Assembly: GCA_030279155.1 (NCBI GenBank)
Contig: CM059033.1
Span: forward strand, 34,535,501 to 34,599,500
Source of the DNA: Forsythia viridissima
Lineage: Eukaryota > Streptophyta > Magnoliopsida > Lamiales > Oleaceae
Reading direction: 5' to 3'
Length of the DNA: 64,000 bases
Made by a program: the position numbers and the translations under genes. Below are positions 22,016 through 32,546 of the stretch, piece after piece. The first letter of the stretch is position 1, and every line of letters begins with the position of its first letter. The notes beneath the pieces are model-generated. The model was not told where the DNA came from. It saw only the letters and a program-made list of their open reading frames with translations, and ran no database searches.

Positions 22016-23043
22016 TGGGAGGTTTGTAGCCCTCAGTCAGGGGGTGGAAGACTTATTTGTTTCATTTGTTCGAGACGTCCACAACAGGAAAAGAAATATG
22101 GCATATTGTATTATACTTGTGTAGACTTATTAATTGTTGTTAAAAAAATTTACGGCTTCTAACTGTTGTTTTTTCCTTGTGCACAGACCAATAAAAGGAC
22201 AAGTCTTTTCGAGTTAGAGAAGAAAGACATCAATCGACTGTTCAAAATTTCAGACAAAGAGATCTTTCTCCAACATGATCGACAAAATAAAAAAATTTTG
22301 TTCAATTTGACCTGATGATGTGCAAATTGGCACAAGAGTCTAGGCTTAACTTTCTTAGCCTGAATACAGTGGTGGCGAGACAACGAGGCTTCGATCCAGT
22401 TCCCAACTCTCTTGTAAATAGACTTTTTGCTTGGCACCAATCTGCCTGAGCCATAATACTGTTGTTGCTGCTACCGACCTAAAAGGAAAGGCAAAAGTTG
22501 CTCCATCTACCATAATTTCTCCCATAACAATAAGACCAGTAGGTTGTTTGCTAAAAGATCCAGAGTTTGTGGCGACATTGTAAGCAATTGATGAAGTTAA
22601 GAAGAAAGTGGTCAATGAAGCCATGAGAAAATCCATAACCATCTGAGGCTAAGTAGACGGCCAAAAGGCAGTAGAGTGAAGCCACTCTAGATAAAAAATC
22701 AATAGCTTTCTACAGCCGAACCAGAAGGTGTTGGCTTCAACAATTTTGGAGATGCTCTAGACAACTTTCTCCTATGCTGCTATTTTTTGCAAAAAGATAT
22801 GAGACAGCCAAGTTGTAGCTGTAAGAGAGGAGTTGCAATGAAAAGAGCCTGGCTGAAATGGGAACTTTTTCTGCGATAAGATCAGAGCACATTACCTTGG
22901 AACTTAGTAATACAATGATGGAGCAATCAAAGCACCTTCAAGAGGTCGAAGCTACTGTAGTGGCTGAGACCCTAAAAGTTAATGTCTCCAAGCTAAAGGA
23001 TCAGGTGGTAGTTTCCGTGACTACTGCCAAGGTTGCTGGTATG
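22016..23043. other. Unassigned segment with a 95-residue minus-strand ORF
   Basis: This is the original right neighbour of element A (22016-22020 is its target duplication). On the minus strand 22642-22355 encodes a hydrophobic stretch (MDFLMASLTTFFLTSSIAYN) followed by a Val/Ala-rich part, possibly a broken membrane-protein exon; I do not recognise it. On the plus strand 22858-23035 reads LELSNTMMEQSKHLQEVEA and KVNVSKLKDQVVV, a heptad-like helix that resembles coiled coils of retroelement proteins such as the one at 63321-63914. The segment ends abruptly at 23044 where the gag of C begins. Confidence 0.35.
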
Positions 23044-23600
23044 ACCGGTGGAAAAAAAATTGTGCAGAATTTTTGGGCTAAGTCATTCCAAGTAGTGATG
23101 CTGGCAATCAACCGTGAGTCCAACCACTCAAGACCTCTATCACGTAGAGTATGTGGGAACAAACGTAAGTAGGTGGCGTCGTCTGAAATCCCTTGATATT
23201 TGAAATGTTGGCACATTTCTAAGAATCGTGAAATATGTGTATGTGGATTCTCGTCTGCCCTACTATAGAACTGATGCCCATTCTGAAAAAGATGAATAAT
23301 ATTGGTCTTTAACTGAATTTTTGGCTGCCCAAACAATGGATAGCAATACTAGATTGACTCTGGATGATCTGTGGAGCCATAAAGTTTCTAACTAGCATAT
23401 TGTCTTCATTCATGGCTATTTCTCTATTCTTCCGTCCTGCCGAAGCAATCTCGTTATTATTCATTGTGTCATAATGTTTTTTGTCTTTTTGGTTTGTCTT
23501 TCTTACTTCTCTTTACCTACAATGGAAAGTGCGTTCGATCTTTGGATTAGCTGGTATTAGAGACTCGTGTCTCATGCTTCGCATGCAAAGGCCTAAAAAA
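23044..23600 (-). pseudogene. Element C gag remnant
   Basis: Minus strand from ATG near 23588: NPKIERTFHCR then 23336-23044 with THISRFLEMCQHFKYQGI, LRLFPHTLRDRGLEWLDS and WNDLAQKFCTIFFPPV. It is homologous to the gag N-terminus of E (DSEIERSFH, MRLFPHTLKDKAREWLDS) and nearly the same as D's copy at 41222-41770. The homology stops sharply at 23044, in the middle of gag, where D continues with KIAKLKHEISIFQQSES. A stop after the HCR and frameshifts break the frame. Confidence 0.78.
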
Positions 23601-23714
23601 ATAATTCAAACACTGAAATAAACTGAAAAAATAATAAAACAATAAAGTTCGAATTAGTTGTAAAATAATTGAAAACGAACTAAAACAAAATCTCCGACAA
23701 CGAGGTCAAAAACT
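23601..23714 (-). promoter_or_regulatory. Element C leader and decayed primer-binding site
   Basis: AT-rich leader between the LTR and gag. The plus strand CTCCGACAACGAGGTCAAAAAC (split for reading: CTCCGACAACG then AGGTCAAAAAC, about 23692-23713) is a decayed version of the tRNA-Asp complement seen intact in E. The same leader is found next to D's right LTR at 41780-41900. Confidence 0.6.
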
Positions 23715-24434
23715 TGTTAGCAATTTATTTTGTACTACAAGTGTACAGATCGTACAAGTAATAAAGTGGATTTTAGAGTCCAAGTATCGTACCCGTAGAG
23801 ATTTAGATAGTTCAATACAATTAAATTAACCTTAACCGAATCAAATAAACTTCTGAAGTTTTGTCGTCTAAGAACTAATTAGAGTATTAACTAATTTTAA
23901 TTTAAACAATTAAAAGATTGAGTTCACGCCAAATTACTTTGAATATGAGAAAGAAAAGCATACTAGGATCATGAATCTACTTATACCAATCTCCTTTAAC
24001 CCGAACCGTTGAATTTGATAACATGATTTAATTATGAAGATCAATATTCCTAATTTGTTTAACAATCTCTCTCGAGTAGAATTAAACATATCTCTATATA
24101 TGACCCGACTATATCTCTATGACGGATATGAACATACAATAATACATTAAGATTTATGAATACTTAAATATCACAAAAAGTATAGCGGTATATCTCTATC
24201 CTCTATCAAACTCTACGATAATTGATACTGTATTTAACTTATTTTCAATCTCTCGATGGTAAAATAAGCCACAAAACTCATACAACCATTGCGCATATAG
24301 TTATAGAGAAAAGAAATCAATATCAATTATTAAAAATTAAAAACATGCTAGAATATCAAAAACTAGGTTCAAAGAATTAAAGATTTATGATAGAAGTTTC
24401 ATCATGATCCTAGCACAAAACAAATCTAGCCTAC
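23715..24434 (-). repeat. C/D left LTR, first part (to the E insertion)
   Basis: It matches 41901-42620 of the right LTR closely (TGTTAGCAATTT versus TGTTGACAATTT at the start). Element E is inserted after CCTAC (24430-24434). The LTR continues at 36641, where CCTAC is repeated. ORF-free. Confidence 0.85.
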
Positions 24435-24682
24435 TGATAAGTACAATTTTGTACTTATCTGGGCTCACAAAAATGGACAATTATAAGTTCTTTTAGTTGT
24501 TTTCAGTTTAATTGCATGTTGTTTTCTTATCAATTTAGGAAATAATCAAAGTCAAGTATCAATTGGATGAAAAGAGAGCAAAATGAAGACAATGGGACCT
24601 AATTGCCAAGAAAAGAAACTTCAGGGGCTTGACGTGCAAATACCAAGGCGGGAAATTCAAATTCAGCACCAGAATAAACCAT

Positions 24683-24788
24683 GCGATCGCATGGTATTAT
24701 CCTGGTGCGATCGCAAGGCCATGAAAAATCCAACAGAATGTAAAGTCGTTGAACCATGCGATCGCACTTACTAACACCATGCGATCGC
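24683..24788. promoter_or_regulatory. GCGATCGC palindrome cluster in U3 of element E
   Basis: Exact GCGATCGC at 24683, 24707, 24758 and 24781, mostly extended to CCATGCGATCGCATGG. They lie 110-215 bp upstream of the TATA box, where enhancer or silencer sites of an LTR promoter would be. The repeated palindrome suggests a dimeric DNA-binding protein, but no factor is known to me. The 3' LTR keeps three of the four. Confidence 0.6.
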
Positions 24789-24896
24789 ATAGGCTAAGCG
24801 CAACAGAAATTTTGCAGATACCTAATTAGATTAGAATTCTACCAGTCCAAATAACTTCAACTACCAAACACACGTTTCGAGGTCTTGAGAGAGCAT

Positions 24897-24904
24897 TATA
24901 AAAG
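24897..24904 (+). promoter_or_regulatory. TATA box of element E LTR promoter
   Basis: TATAAAAG in the context GAGCATTATAAAAGGCAG. Transcription would start about 30 bp downstream, near 24930, giving R and U5 of about 0.87 kb. The same box is kept in the 3' LTR at 35757-35764. Confidence 0.7.
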
Positions 24905-25812
24905 GCAGAATATAGATTTTTCGCGGGAGAGGAATTTTAGAGAAACAAGATTGAAGGCAAGAATGAAGATCAAGGCGCGGAATCGAAGATCATCGAGCCG
25001 AGATCACGGGTTTTATTTTACTTTTTGTTTTCCTTTGCCCGGACCATGATGAACTCAATTCTTTCGTTAATTGAAGAAATCATGTACGGATAATTTACTT
25101 TATCTAGGATGAACAATGAAACCTCACGTTTTTGATTAATTAGAAGTTTTCCTTTTTAGTAATTAATTTTCCGTGGATTGATTATTCTTTATACAGTTTC
25201 TTTATTATTTTAATGCTTGCGCACCATTAGAATATATTGTGATCTGTATTGAAGTCGAGAGATTCAATATAGATTTAGCACGTGGCATTGAATAACATAG
25301 GGTCCAATAATAGATAGAGATTACTATTATGCTTTATGAAATCCATTTAGGCGTTCTTAAGATTTTAATGCATGTGTTTATGCTCGAAGTTTAATTAGAG
25401 ATAATTAGGTTCGCATAACATATAGAATTGACTGACCAACGAGAAAGGCTTTCGATTAATTTAGGAACGCCGATTTTCAATTCAAGGTAATTAAAAGCTA
25501 AAAAGTGATTAACAGATAATTGAGTGAAACGTGCGGTAGATTTGTGAATCCTAGTATTTCTAAGCTTTAATTCGTTCTCATTTTTTAAAAGTTGCTTATT
25601 GTGAATTTCAATTTAATTAAAATAGTTAATTTAGTTTAGAATCATAAGAACCAAAAATTGAATCTGTATTTATTTCCATTGTTAAAATTTAAGTTGTGAA
25701 ATTAATTTGTTAAATTAGTATCTAGTCCTCGTGGGTTCGACACTTTATTTATCACTATATTACTTGTCAACGATCCGTCCACTTGCGGGATATAAATCAC
25801 ACAACAAGTTTT

Positions 25813-25830
25813 TGGCGCCGTTGCCGGGGA
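25813..25830 (+). promoter_or_regulatory. Element E primer-binding site (tRNA-Asp)
   Basis: TGGCGCCGTTGCCGGGGA is an exact 18-base complement of the 3' end of plant tRNA-Asp(GUC) including the terminal A of CCA. It lies six bases after the LTR end. Athila elements are known to use tRNA-Asp as minus-strand primer. Confidence 0.93.
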
Positions 25831-25973
25831 CTAGTTTTATTAATTGCTACGTTAATTTATAATTTGGCTTTTAACAATTCTTTTTAGTTTTATTTATTTT
25901 TATTTTTATTTTCAATTCTTCGTGATACTGCTGAATTTTATCTGTTTTCTAAATTTTCAGGTGTTAAGTGTGT

Positions 25974-27400
25974 ATGCGCCGTACAAAAGTTCTTGATCTA
26001 TTTGATTTAGATTCAGAAATTGAACGGAGCTTCCACTGACGACAACGTGAAAAAAGAGAAAAGAAACATCAGCAGCAAGACACAATGGAGGATAACCAAA
26101 TCCAGAATCCGTTGCCTGCAGATGGCCAAAACAATCATGCACCAATAGCTCGACCTGTTGAAGTTAATGAGAGAGACATTCTTATAGGTGAATATATGAT
26201 GCCACCGATAGTTGAAAATCGGTCCAGTATTATATATCCGCCTTATGGACACGACAACTTCCAGTTGAGGCCAGATGTGATCAACTTGTTCTCGAACAAT
26301 CTGCCTTTCTAAGGGATGGTAGATGAAAACCCTCATTACCACATTTCTTGCTTTGATGAAATCTGTGGCAATTTCAAATACCAAGGCGTTAATGAAGAGA
26401 CACTGAAGATGAGGCTCTTTCCACACACACTGAAGGATAAAGCTCGAGAATGGTTGGATTCACTATCACCTAGGAGCATCACAACTTGGGGTGATCTGAT
26501 CCAAAAGTTCACACTGAAATACTTTCCTCCAGCCAGGGTGAACAGGTTAAAGTACGAAATTTCCAATTTCCAACAATCTGAGTTGGAAAACTTTCATGAG
26601 GCATGGGAAAGATTCAAGCAACTGCTCAGGAAGTGTCCAAGCCACGGGTTTCCTTTAGCAGCTCAGAATCATTTCTTCTACTCTGGTCTAGTTCCTAGCA
26701 GTCGTTCTTCAGTTGATTCTGCAGCAGGTGGCTCTATCCAAATAAGTCTACCGACGATCTCCATGACTTGTATGAAACAATGAGTGAACAATTTGTTATG
26801 TGGCCAGACAGAGGGGTACAAAGAAAAGCAGCAGGGGTACATGAGGTAGACTCAAATTCGCTTGTACTGGCGAAGATCGATGCATTGGCGAAGCAGATGG
26901 AGACAATGAAATATTCTCATTCAACTAATATGGTTCAGATGTCTCCACCAATCTGTGTGACATGCGAGGCAAACCATCAATCTTCGGAGTGCCCATTGAC
27001 AAAGGTTGATATGCCTTATCCTGAGCAAGTTGCATATGCTCAGAATTATCAGCGTCAGCAGAATAATCCTTATTCACAGACATACAATCCAGGATGGAGA
27101 AATCATCCAAACTTCTCCTATGGCAACAACCAGAATATCCAAAATCCGCCAAATCAAGAGAGGCCACAAGAGAAAAAAGGAGGACTGGAAGAAGCTGTCA
27201 CACGTATGGAATCTGAATTGAAGGAGATGCAAAAAAGACAGGATGTTGCTATCAAGAATATGGAAAATCAGATTGGGCAACTGGCTAAATTGTTGACTGA
27301 GAGACAACTAGGCACATGGCCAAGCAATACCGAAGTCAATCCAAAGGAGTAAGTAAATGCAATTACCACGAGGAGCGGTGTTCAATTACCAGAGATTCAT
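25974..27400 (+). pseudogene. Element E gag (Athila type)
   Basis: Starts at ATG 25974 (MRRTKVLDLFDLDSEIERSFH), chosen because B starts at the homologous place. Stops: TGA at 26037 (B has Arg) and TAA at 26313 (B has Tyr). The capsid-like core is at about 26390-26560 (MRLFPHTLKDKAREWLDSL, WGDLIQKFTLKYFPP), followed by ENFHEAWERFKQLLRKCPSHGF. A 1-base deletion near 26740 shifts the frame; from 26768 it continues with a CVTCEANHQSSEC knuckle near 26950 (spacing CX2CX3HX4C), a Gln/Asn-rich part and a helix MENQIGQLAKLLTERQ. TAA at 27350 replaces the Gln codon of B. Gag would package RNA and form particles. Confidence 0.9.
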
Positions 27401-28370
27401 GTGACTAGGCCAGGTGTAGAAAAGGAAACTGTGTCCGACAAAGAGAGAGAAAACAAATTAGATGCAGAAGTTGCACCAGAACGGGACTCTCCACCAGCTT
27501 ATATTCCACCACCAGCTTACGTCCCTCCAATCCCATTTCCCCAGTGGCTGCGAAAACATAAGCTAGACAAGCAATTCGAGAAATTCCTCGACATGTTCAA
27601 GAAACTTCAAATCAACATACCGTTTGCTGATGCTCTAGCACAGATGTCGAGTTATGCAAAATTCATGAAAGAAATCCTTTCAAATAAAAGGAAGTTGGAA
27701 GAGCACGAAACAGTTATGTTTACTGAGGAGTGTAGTGCTATCTTGCAAAACAAGCTACCGCCGAAGTTAAAAGATCCGGAGAGTTTCTCTATTCCTTGTA
27801 CTGTTGGTAGTTCATTTTTCGAAAAAGCATTATGTGATTTAGGTGCTAGCATTAACTTGATGCCTTATTCTATTTTCAGCCAACTAGGTCTCGGAGAAGT
27901 GAAGCCAACTACAATTTCACTCCAGTTAGTTGATCGGTCAGTTAAACGCCCATGTGGAGTTATTGAAGATATTTTGGTGAAAGTGGACAAGTTCATATTC
28001 CCAACTGACTTCATTATCCTCGATATGGCGGAGGATAGAGATGTGCCACTTATCTTGGGGCGACCATTCTTAGCTACTGGAAGAGCTCTCATTGATGTGC
28101 AAAAAGGGCAGCTGATGTTGAGATTGAATGAGGAGCAAGTCACTTTCGACGTATTCAAAGCAATTCAGTATCCAAGCTCTTCTGACTCATGCTTTCAGAT
28201 CGATATCATTGATCACGAGGCTGCTAACATATTTGCCTTGGAAAATCCTTCAAATCCATGGGAAGCGTGTATTATGCATTCTCAAGATGAAAATTCCGAA
28301 TCTCCAGTTCTTGAAGAATGTGCCAGATATTTACAAGGAGCAGAACGGATTGAAAGAAGGAATAGGTATA
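27401..28370 (+). pseudogene. Element E aspartic protease region
   Basis: Open from 27401. After a Pro-rich linker (PPAYIPPPAYVPPIPFPQW) comes FEKALCDLGASINLMPYSIF with the D-L-G-A active site near 27835, then VDKFIFPTDFIILDM and DVPLILGRPFLATGRALID, the conserved C-terminal part of Athila/gypsy proteases. Family members cut Gag-Pol inside particles. This part has no stop, but the frame is cut off from gag by the TAA at 27350 and from RT by the TAA at 28688. It is homologous to B 11848-11039 and D 39904-39596, where the active-site context reads NLGT and DLGT. Confidence 0.88.
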
Positions 28371-30000
28371 TGGATCTGGGTACCACACCTCCTCAGCACC
28401 CTCCTTCGGTCCAAAAGGCACCAATTCTCGAGTTAAAGCAATTACCTTCTCACCTTAGGTATGCTTATCTCGGTGAGTCATCCACTCTTCCAGTCATCAT
28501 TGCAAACTCTATTGATCAGGATCAGGAGGATAAATTACTCCGAGTCTTGAGAAATTACAAATCAGCCATCGGGTGGACTATAGCAGACATCAGAGGTATC
28601 AACCCATCTTTATGCATGCACAAGATTCTAATGGAAGAGGTATATAAACCAACAGTGCAACATCAACGCAGACTGAATCTCCATTTGTAAGAAGTAGTCC
28701 AAGCTGAAGTGTTGAAACTGCTTGATGCAGGTATTATCTATCCTATTTCAGATAGTACTTGGGTAAGCCCGGTCCAGGTAGTGCCAAAGAAGGGAGGGAT
28801 CACAGTTGAAAACAATGATAATAACGAGCTCATTCTAGTCAGATTGACTACCGACTAGCGTGTTTGTATTGACTACAGAAAGTTGAATGATGCCACTTGA
28901 AAAGACCATTTTCCTCTACCTTTCACCAATCAGATGTTGGAGCGATTGGCAGGTCATTTTTATTATTGCTTTCTTGATGGGTATTCGGGCTACAATCAGA
29001 TTCATATCGCGCCAGAAGATCAAGAAAATACTACCTTTACCTGCCCTTATGGCACGTTTGCATATAGGCGTATGCCATTTGGCCTATGCAACGCCCCAGC
29101 CACATTTTAGCGTTGTATGATGTCGATTTTCTCGGATATGGTCGAAAAATTCATTGAGGTTTTCATTGATGATTTTTCAGTTTTTGGAGCATCATTCAAC
29201 GATTGCCTAAAAAATCTGACCTTAGTACTTCAGCGTTGCGAGAAAACCAACTTGGTACTTAATTGGGAAAAATGTCACTTTATGGTCCAAGAAGGCATCG
29301 TGTTGGGACACAGGATATCAGCAAAGGGCATTGAGGTCGACAAAGCAAAGATTCAGGTTATAGAGAAACTGCCTCCTCCAACATCAGTTAAGAGAATTCG
29401 GTCTTTTCTGGGACATGCGGGTTTCTATAGACGGTTCATACAGGATTTCTCAAAAATAACCAAACCATTGTGCAGTTTGCTAGAGAAAGATGCCAAGTTC
29501 AAATTTTCTATTGACTGTCTTAAAGCTTTTAACACCCTAAAAAACAATCTAATCTCAATACCTGTCATTGTACCACCTGATTGGGATCTACCATTTGAAC
29601 TCATGTGTGATGCAAGTGACTTTGCCATTGGGGCAGTTTTGGGGCAACGTAGAGCAAAAGTTATACATACCATATATTATGCCAGCCAAACTCTCAATGA
29701 CACTCAGATGAATTATGCCACTACAGAGAAGGAATTACTAGCAGTAGTATTTGCCTTCGAAAAATTTTGATCTTACCTCATTGGATCGAAAGTGATAGTG
29801 CACACAGACCATGCAGCGTTGAAATATCTTTTTGCTAAAAAAGATGCAAAGCCAAGACTTATTCGGTGGATCTTACTTCTCCAAGAATTCGACTTGGAAA
29901 TTCAAGATAAAAAAGGGGTTGAGAATGTGGTAGCCGACCACTTGTCAAGAATCGAGCAGACAGAAGGAAATGAAGAGGGTGAAATAAATGAGAAGTTTCC
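28371..30000 (+). pseudogene. Element E reverse transcriptase and RNase H
   Basis: Same frame as protease. RT begins near 28620. Motifs are VLKLLDAGIIYPISDSTWVSPVQ, RVCIDYRKLN, CFLDGYSGYNQI, FAYRRMPFGLCNAPATF, the catalytic FIDDFSVFG at about 29162, and GHAGFYRRFIQDFSKITKP. RNase H has all four acidic residues in place: CDASDFAIGAVLGQ (29605), TTEKELLAVVFAFEKF (29725), VHTDHAALKYL (29800) and VVADHLSR (29930). Stops occur at 28688 (TAA), 28856 (TAG), 28898 (TGA), 29108 (TAG) and 29768 (TGA). By comparison with conserved family residues, most arose by C-to-T or G-to-A change of Trp, Gln or Arg codons. Confidence 0.9.
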
Positions 30001-31309
30001 AGATGAGCAGTTGGGGAGTGCACCATGGTATGCAGATTATGTGAATTACCTTGCAAGCAATATCATGCTACCGGATTATGATCATCAACGTCGAAAAAAG
30101 TTCTTTTCAGAACTTAAACACTATTTTTGGGAAGATCCTATTCTTTACAGAAGGGGAGCTGATCAAGTAATTCGGAGATGCCTACCTGAAGAAGAAATGG
30201 AGACTGTCTTGGAGCAATGTCATTCTTCACCATACGGAGGTCATTTCGGTGCTACCAAAACAGCAGCCAAAGTCCTACAATCTGGGTTTTATTGGCCGAC
30301 ACTATTCAAGGATGCCTACAGTCTGGTAAAAAAATGTGACAGGTACCAAAGGACGGGGAACATATCTCGAAAGCAGGAAATGCCCCTACGAAGCATTCTA
30401 GAGGTTGAACTTTTCGACGTGTGAGGTATTGACTTTATGGGACCGTTTCCACCATCATTCTCAAATTCCTACATTTTGGTGGCTGTGGATTATGTGTCTA
30501 AATGGGTAGAAGCTGGAGCCTTACCGACCAATGATGGCAAGGTGGTGGTGAACTTTCTCAAAAAGAATATTTTTATGCGTTTCGGGACTCCTCGAGCAAT
30601 CATCAGTGACGGAGGTAAGCATTTTTGCAACAGACAATTTGACAATCTTTTGGCAAAATACGGTGTGAAGCACCGTGTGGCTACTCCATATCATCCACAA
30701 ACCACTGGGCAGGTGGAAATCTCCAACCGGGAGTTGAAAAGGATCTTGGCGCTTACGGTGAGTTCTTCGAGAAAAGGTTGGTCGAGAAAACTGGATGATG
30801 CCCTTTGGGCATATCGAACTGCATTCAAAACACCAATTGGAATGTCACCTTATCGCCTAGTTTTTGGGAAGGCGTGCCATTTACCGGTTGAGTTGGAGCA
30901 CCGAGCCTACTGGGCATTGAGGAAGTTGAATTTCGACTTGAAAGAAGCCGGTGAGAAAAGACTGCTTCAGTTGAACGAAATGGAAGAATTCAGGTTCGAG
31001 GCCTATGAAAATGCCAAACTGTATAAAGAGAAAACCAAGAATTGGCATGACAAAGATATTCAAAAATGGCACTTTGTGGCGGGACAAAAAGTCCTCTTAT
31101 TCAACTCTCGACTCAAGCTCTTTCCTGGAAAACTGGGTTCAAGGTGGTCCGGGCCATTCACGGTGGTGAAAGTCTATCCACATGGAGCGGTGGAGGTGGC
31201 TCATGACACAAATGGCAGGTTCAAAGTAAACGGACAAAGGCTTAAACATTACTTGGAGGGTGACTTTTCGAAAGAAAAGTCATTTACCGCTTTGAGCAAT
31301 CCGGAGTGA
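30001..31309 (+). pseudogene. Element E integrase
   Basis: The zinc domain is CHSSPYGGHFGATKTAAKVL...VKKCDRYQRTG (30217-30357); the second Cys of the usual CDRCQ pair is Tyr, so zinc binding is probably lost. A TGA at 30422 replaces the Trp of DVWGIDFMG. The core keeps all three catalytic acids: GIDFMGPF (30430), ISDGGKHF (30603) and GQVEISNREL (30710). The C-terminal part (KWHFVAGQKVLLFNSRLKLFPGKLGSRWSGPF, VYPHGAVEVA) ends at TGA 31307-31309 after a normal length. There is no chromodomain, as expected for Athila. Confidence 0.9.
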
Positions 31310-32546
31310 TCACCGCAACAACGTCGAGCTAAAGACTTTAAACAAGCGCTCAATGGGAAGCAGCCCATTTTTCTCCCTTTTATTTACATTTTCAGCATTA
31401 TTTCAGTCTTAGGTGTTTAATCCCGTTTTTGCACGTTTTAGGTTTTTAAGTTTGGAATAGGTTTTTAAATTCTTAGGTTTCGAGGTTTTTATCATCGTTA
31501 TGTTGCTTATGCATGTTTACTTATTTTAAGTTTAAAAAAAAAAATTTTGAAACAGAGTGTAGAACTATGCGATCGCATGGTTCACACCATTGTGATCGCA
31601 TAGACTGGGTAGATTACATTCTGCCCAGATTTTACCTTTTGTGCAATCGCAGAATAGAAAGTCCATGCGATCGCATGGACCACCAGCAGACTTAAAACCC
31701 GAGAATGACCATTCATTTCAAACACTCATTCATTCTCTTCCAAAACCGACCCCTCTTCAACTCCTTGATCTCTCACTACAATCCGGGCACTTTGGGCATC
31801 ACATTAAACAATCAAGCCTTCATTATCATCCATATACACGAATTCAAACGGTAAGTTCCAATTTATTTCAAGTCATTTTCGGATTTTGAATTGATTGTAA
31901 CAAATTCTTGCTTTTTGCTTAATTTGGAGGAAAGGTTTGATTAGATTAGGCTTGAATTGGATGGGATATTTGATTTAGATTGGGTTTAGTTGATTAAGAT
32001 GTGGAAAATTTTTGGCTTTCATGAGTTCCATTTTTCCCTAACCTTTGAAGAACAATACATGCATTCTACATGTTTGACAAATTGTCCCAACCACGGTCTT
32101 TGCTAATTCTTGGGAAAATGGGTTCATAGTTTAGTTTATTGGACGAAGGGTAACACTTAGGGTCATCCAATTTGGCTTGAACACATGCTTAGCACGAAAT
32201 AATTTCAAACGTAACCATAGGGCCTGCAGGCTGCCATGGCAGCCCACAGGCATGCCACAGCAGCCTGCTTCCGTTAGCAACTTCGTCCACCATCCGTTTG
32301 GCCCTAATGACCTCAAAATCATGTGAAATTTGACTATGTGGTAGACCTTATCATGCACTTTCATGCCACACTTGTCCGTTTCATTTTTGCAATTTCCTAG
32401 GTAGATTTCTCTATACACGAATTAGCCTCGTCTATCACATTTTTTCAAATTTTTTTTACCTGATGTTTCAACTAGTTTGGGGGTTATATCTTGATCCATA
32501 TATGTTATCTTTCACATCTAACATATTTTTGTTCATTTTACAGATT
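31310..32546 (+). other. Element E non-coding region between pol and second ORF
   Basis: Just after pol is the conserved box AAGCGCTCAATGGGAAGCAG (31346-31365), also present in B and D. GCGATCGC palindromes follow at 31569 and 31667, with decayed copies near 31593 and 31645. The rest is AT-rich and shows no ORF. At its end lies an intron-like 3' splice site: a CTAAC branch-like word near 32518, a T-rich tract, and TTTTACAG ending at 32543, four bases before the ATG of the second ORF. Confidence 0.65.

Larger units (their letters stand above)
24435..25806 (+). repeat. Element E 5' LTR
   Basis: Begins TGATAAGTAC and ends CACAACA. The first 25 bases hold a hairpin with arms GATAAGTACAA and TTGTACTTATC. 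U3 carries four GCGATCGC palindromes (24683-24788) and a TATA box at 24897. The rest is AT-rich R/U5. ORFs 24583-24774 and 24599-24790 lie inside the palindrome cluster and are not genes. Confidence 0.95.

Noticed and set aside
24683..24788. CRISPR-like or bacterial HIP1 signal from repeated GCGATCGC
   Set aside because: The sites are palindromic 8-mers with irregular spacing and no spacers, and they lie inside plant retrotransposon LTRs. The resemblance to the cyanobacterial HIP1 motif is coincidental; nothing else is bacterial, so contamination is not likely.
25813..25830. tRNA gene
   Set aside because: Only the 18-base complement of tRNA-Asp is present, as a primer-binding site; no cloverleaf surrounds it. 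No tRNA or rRNA gene was seen anywhere in the window.
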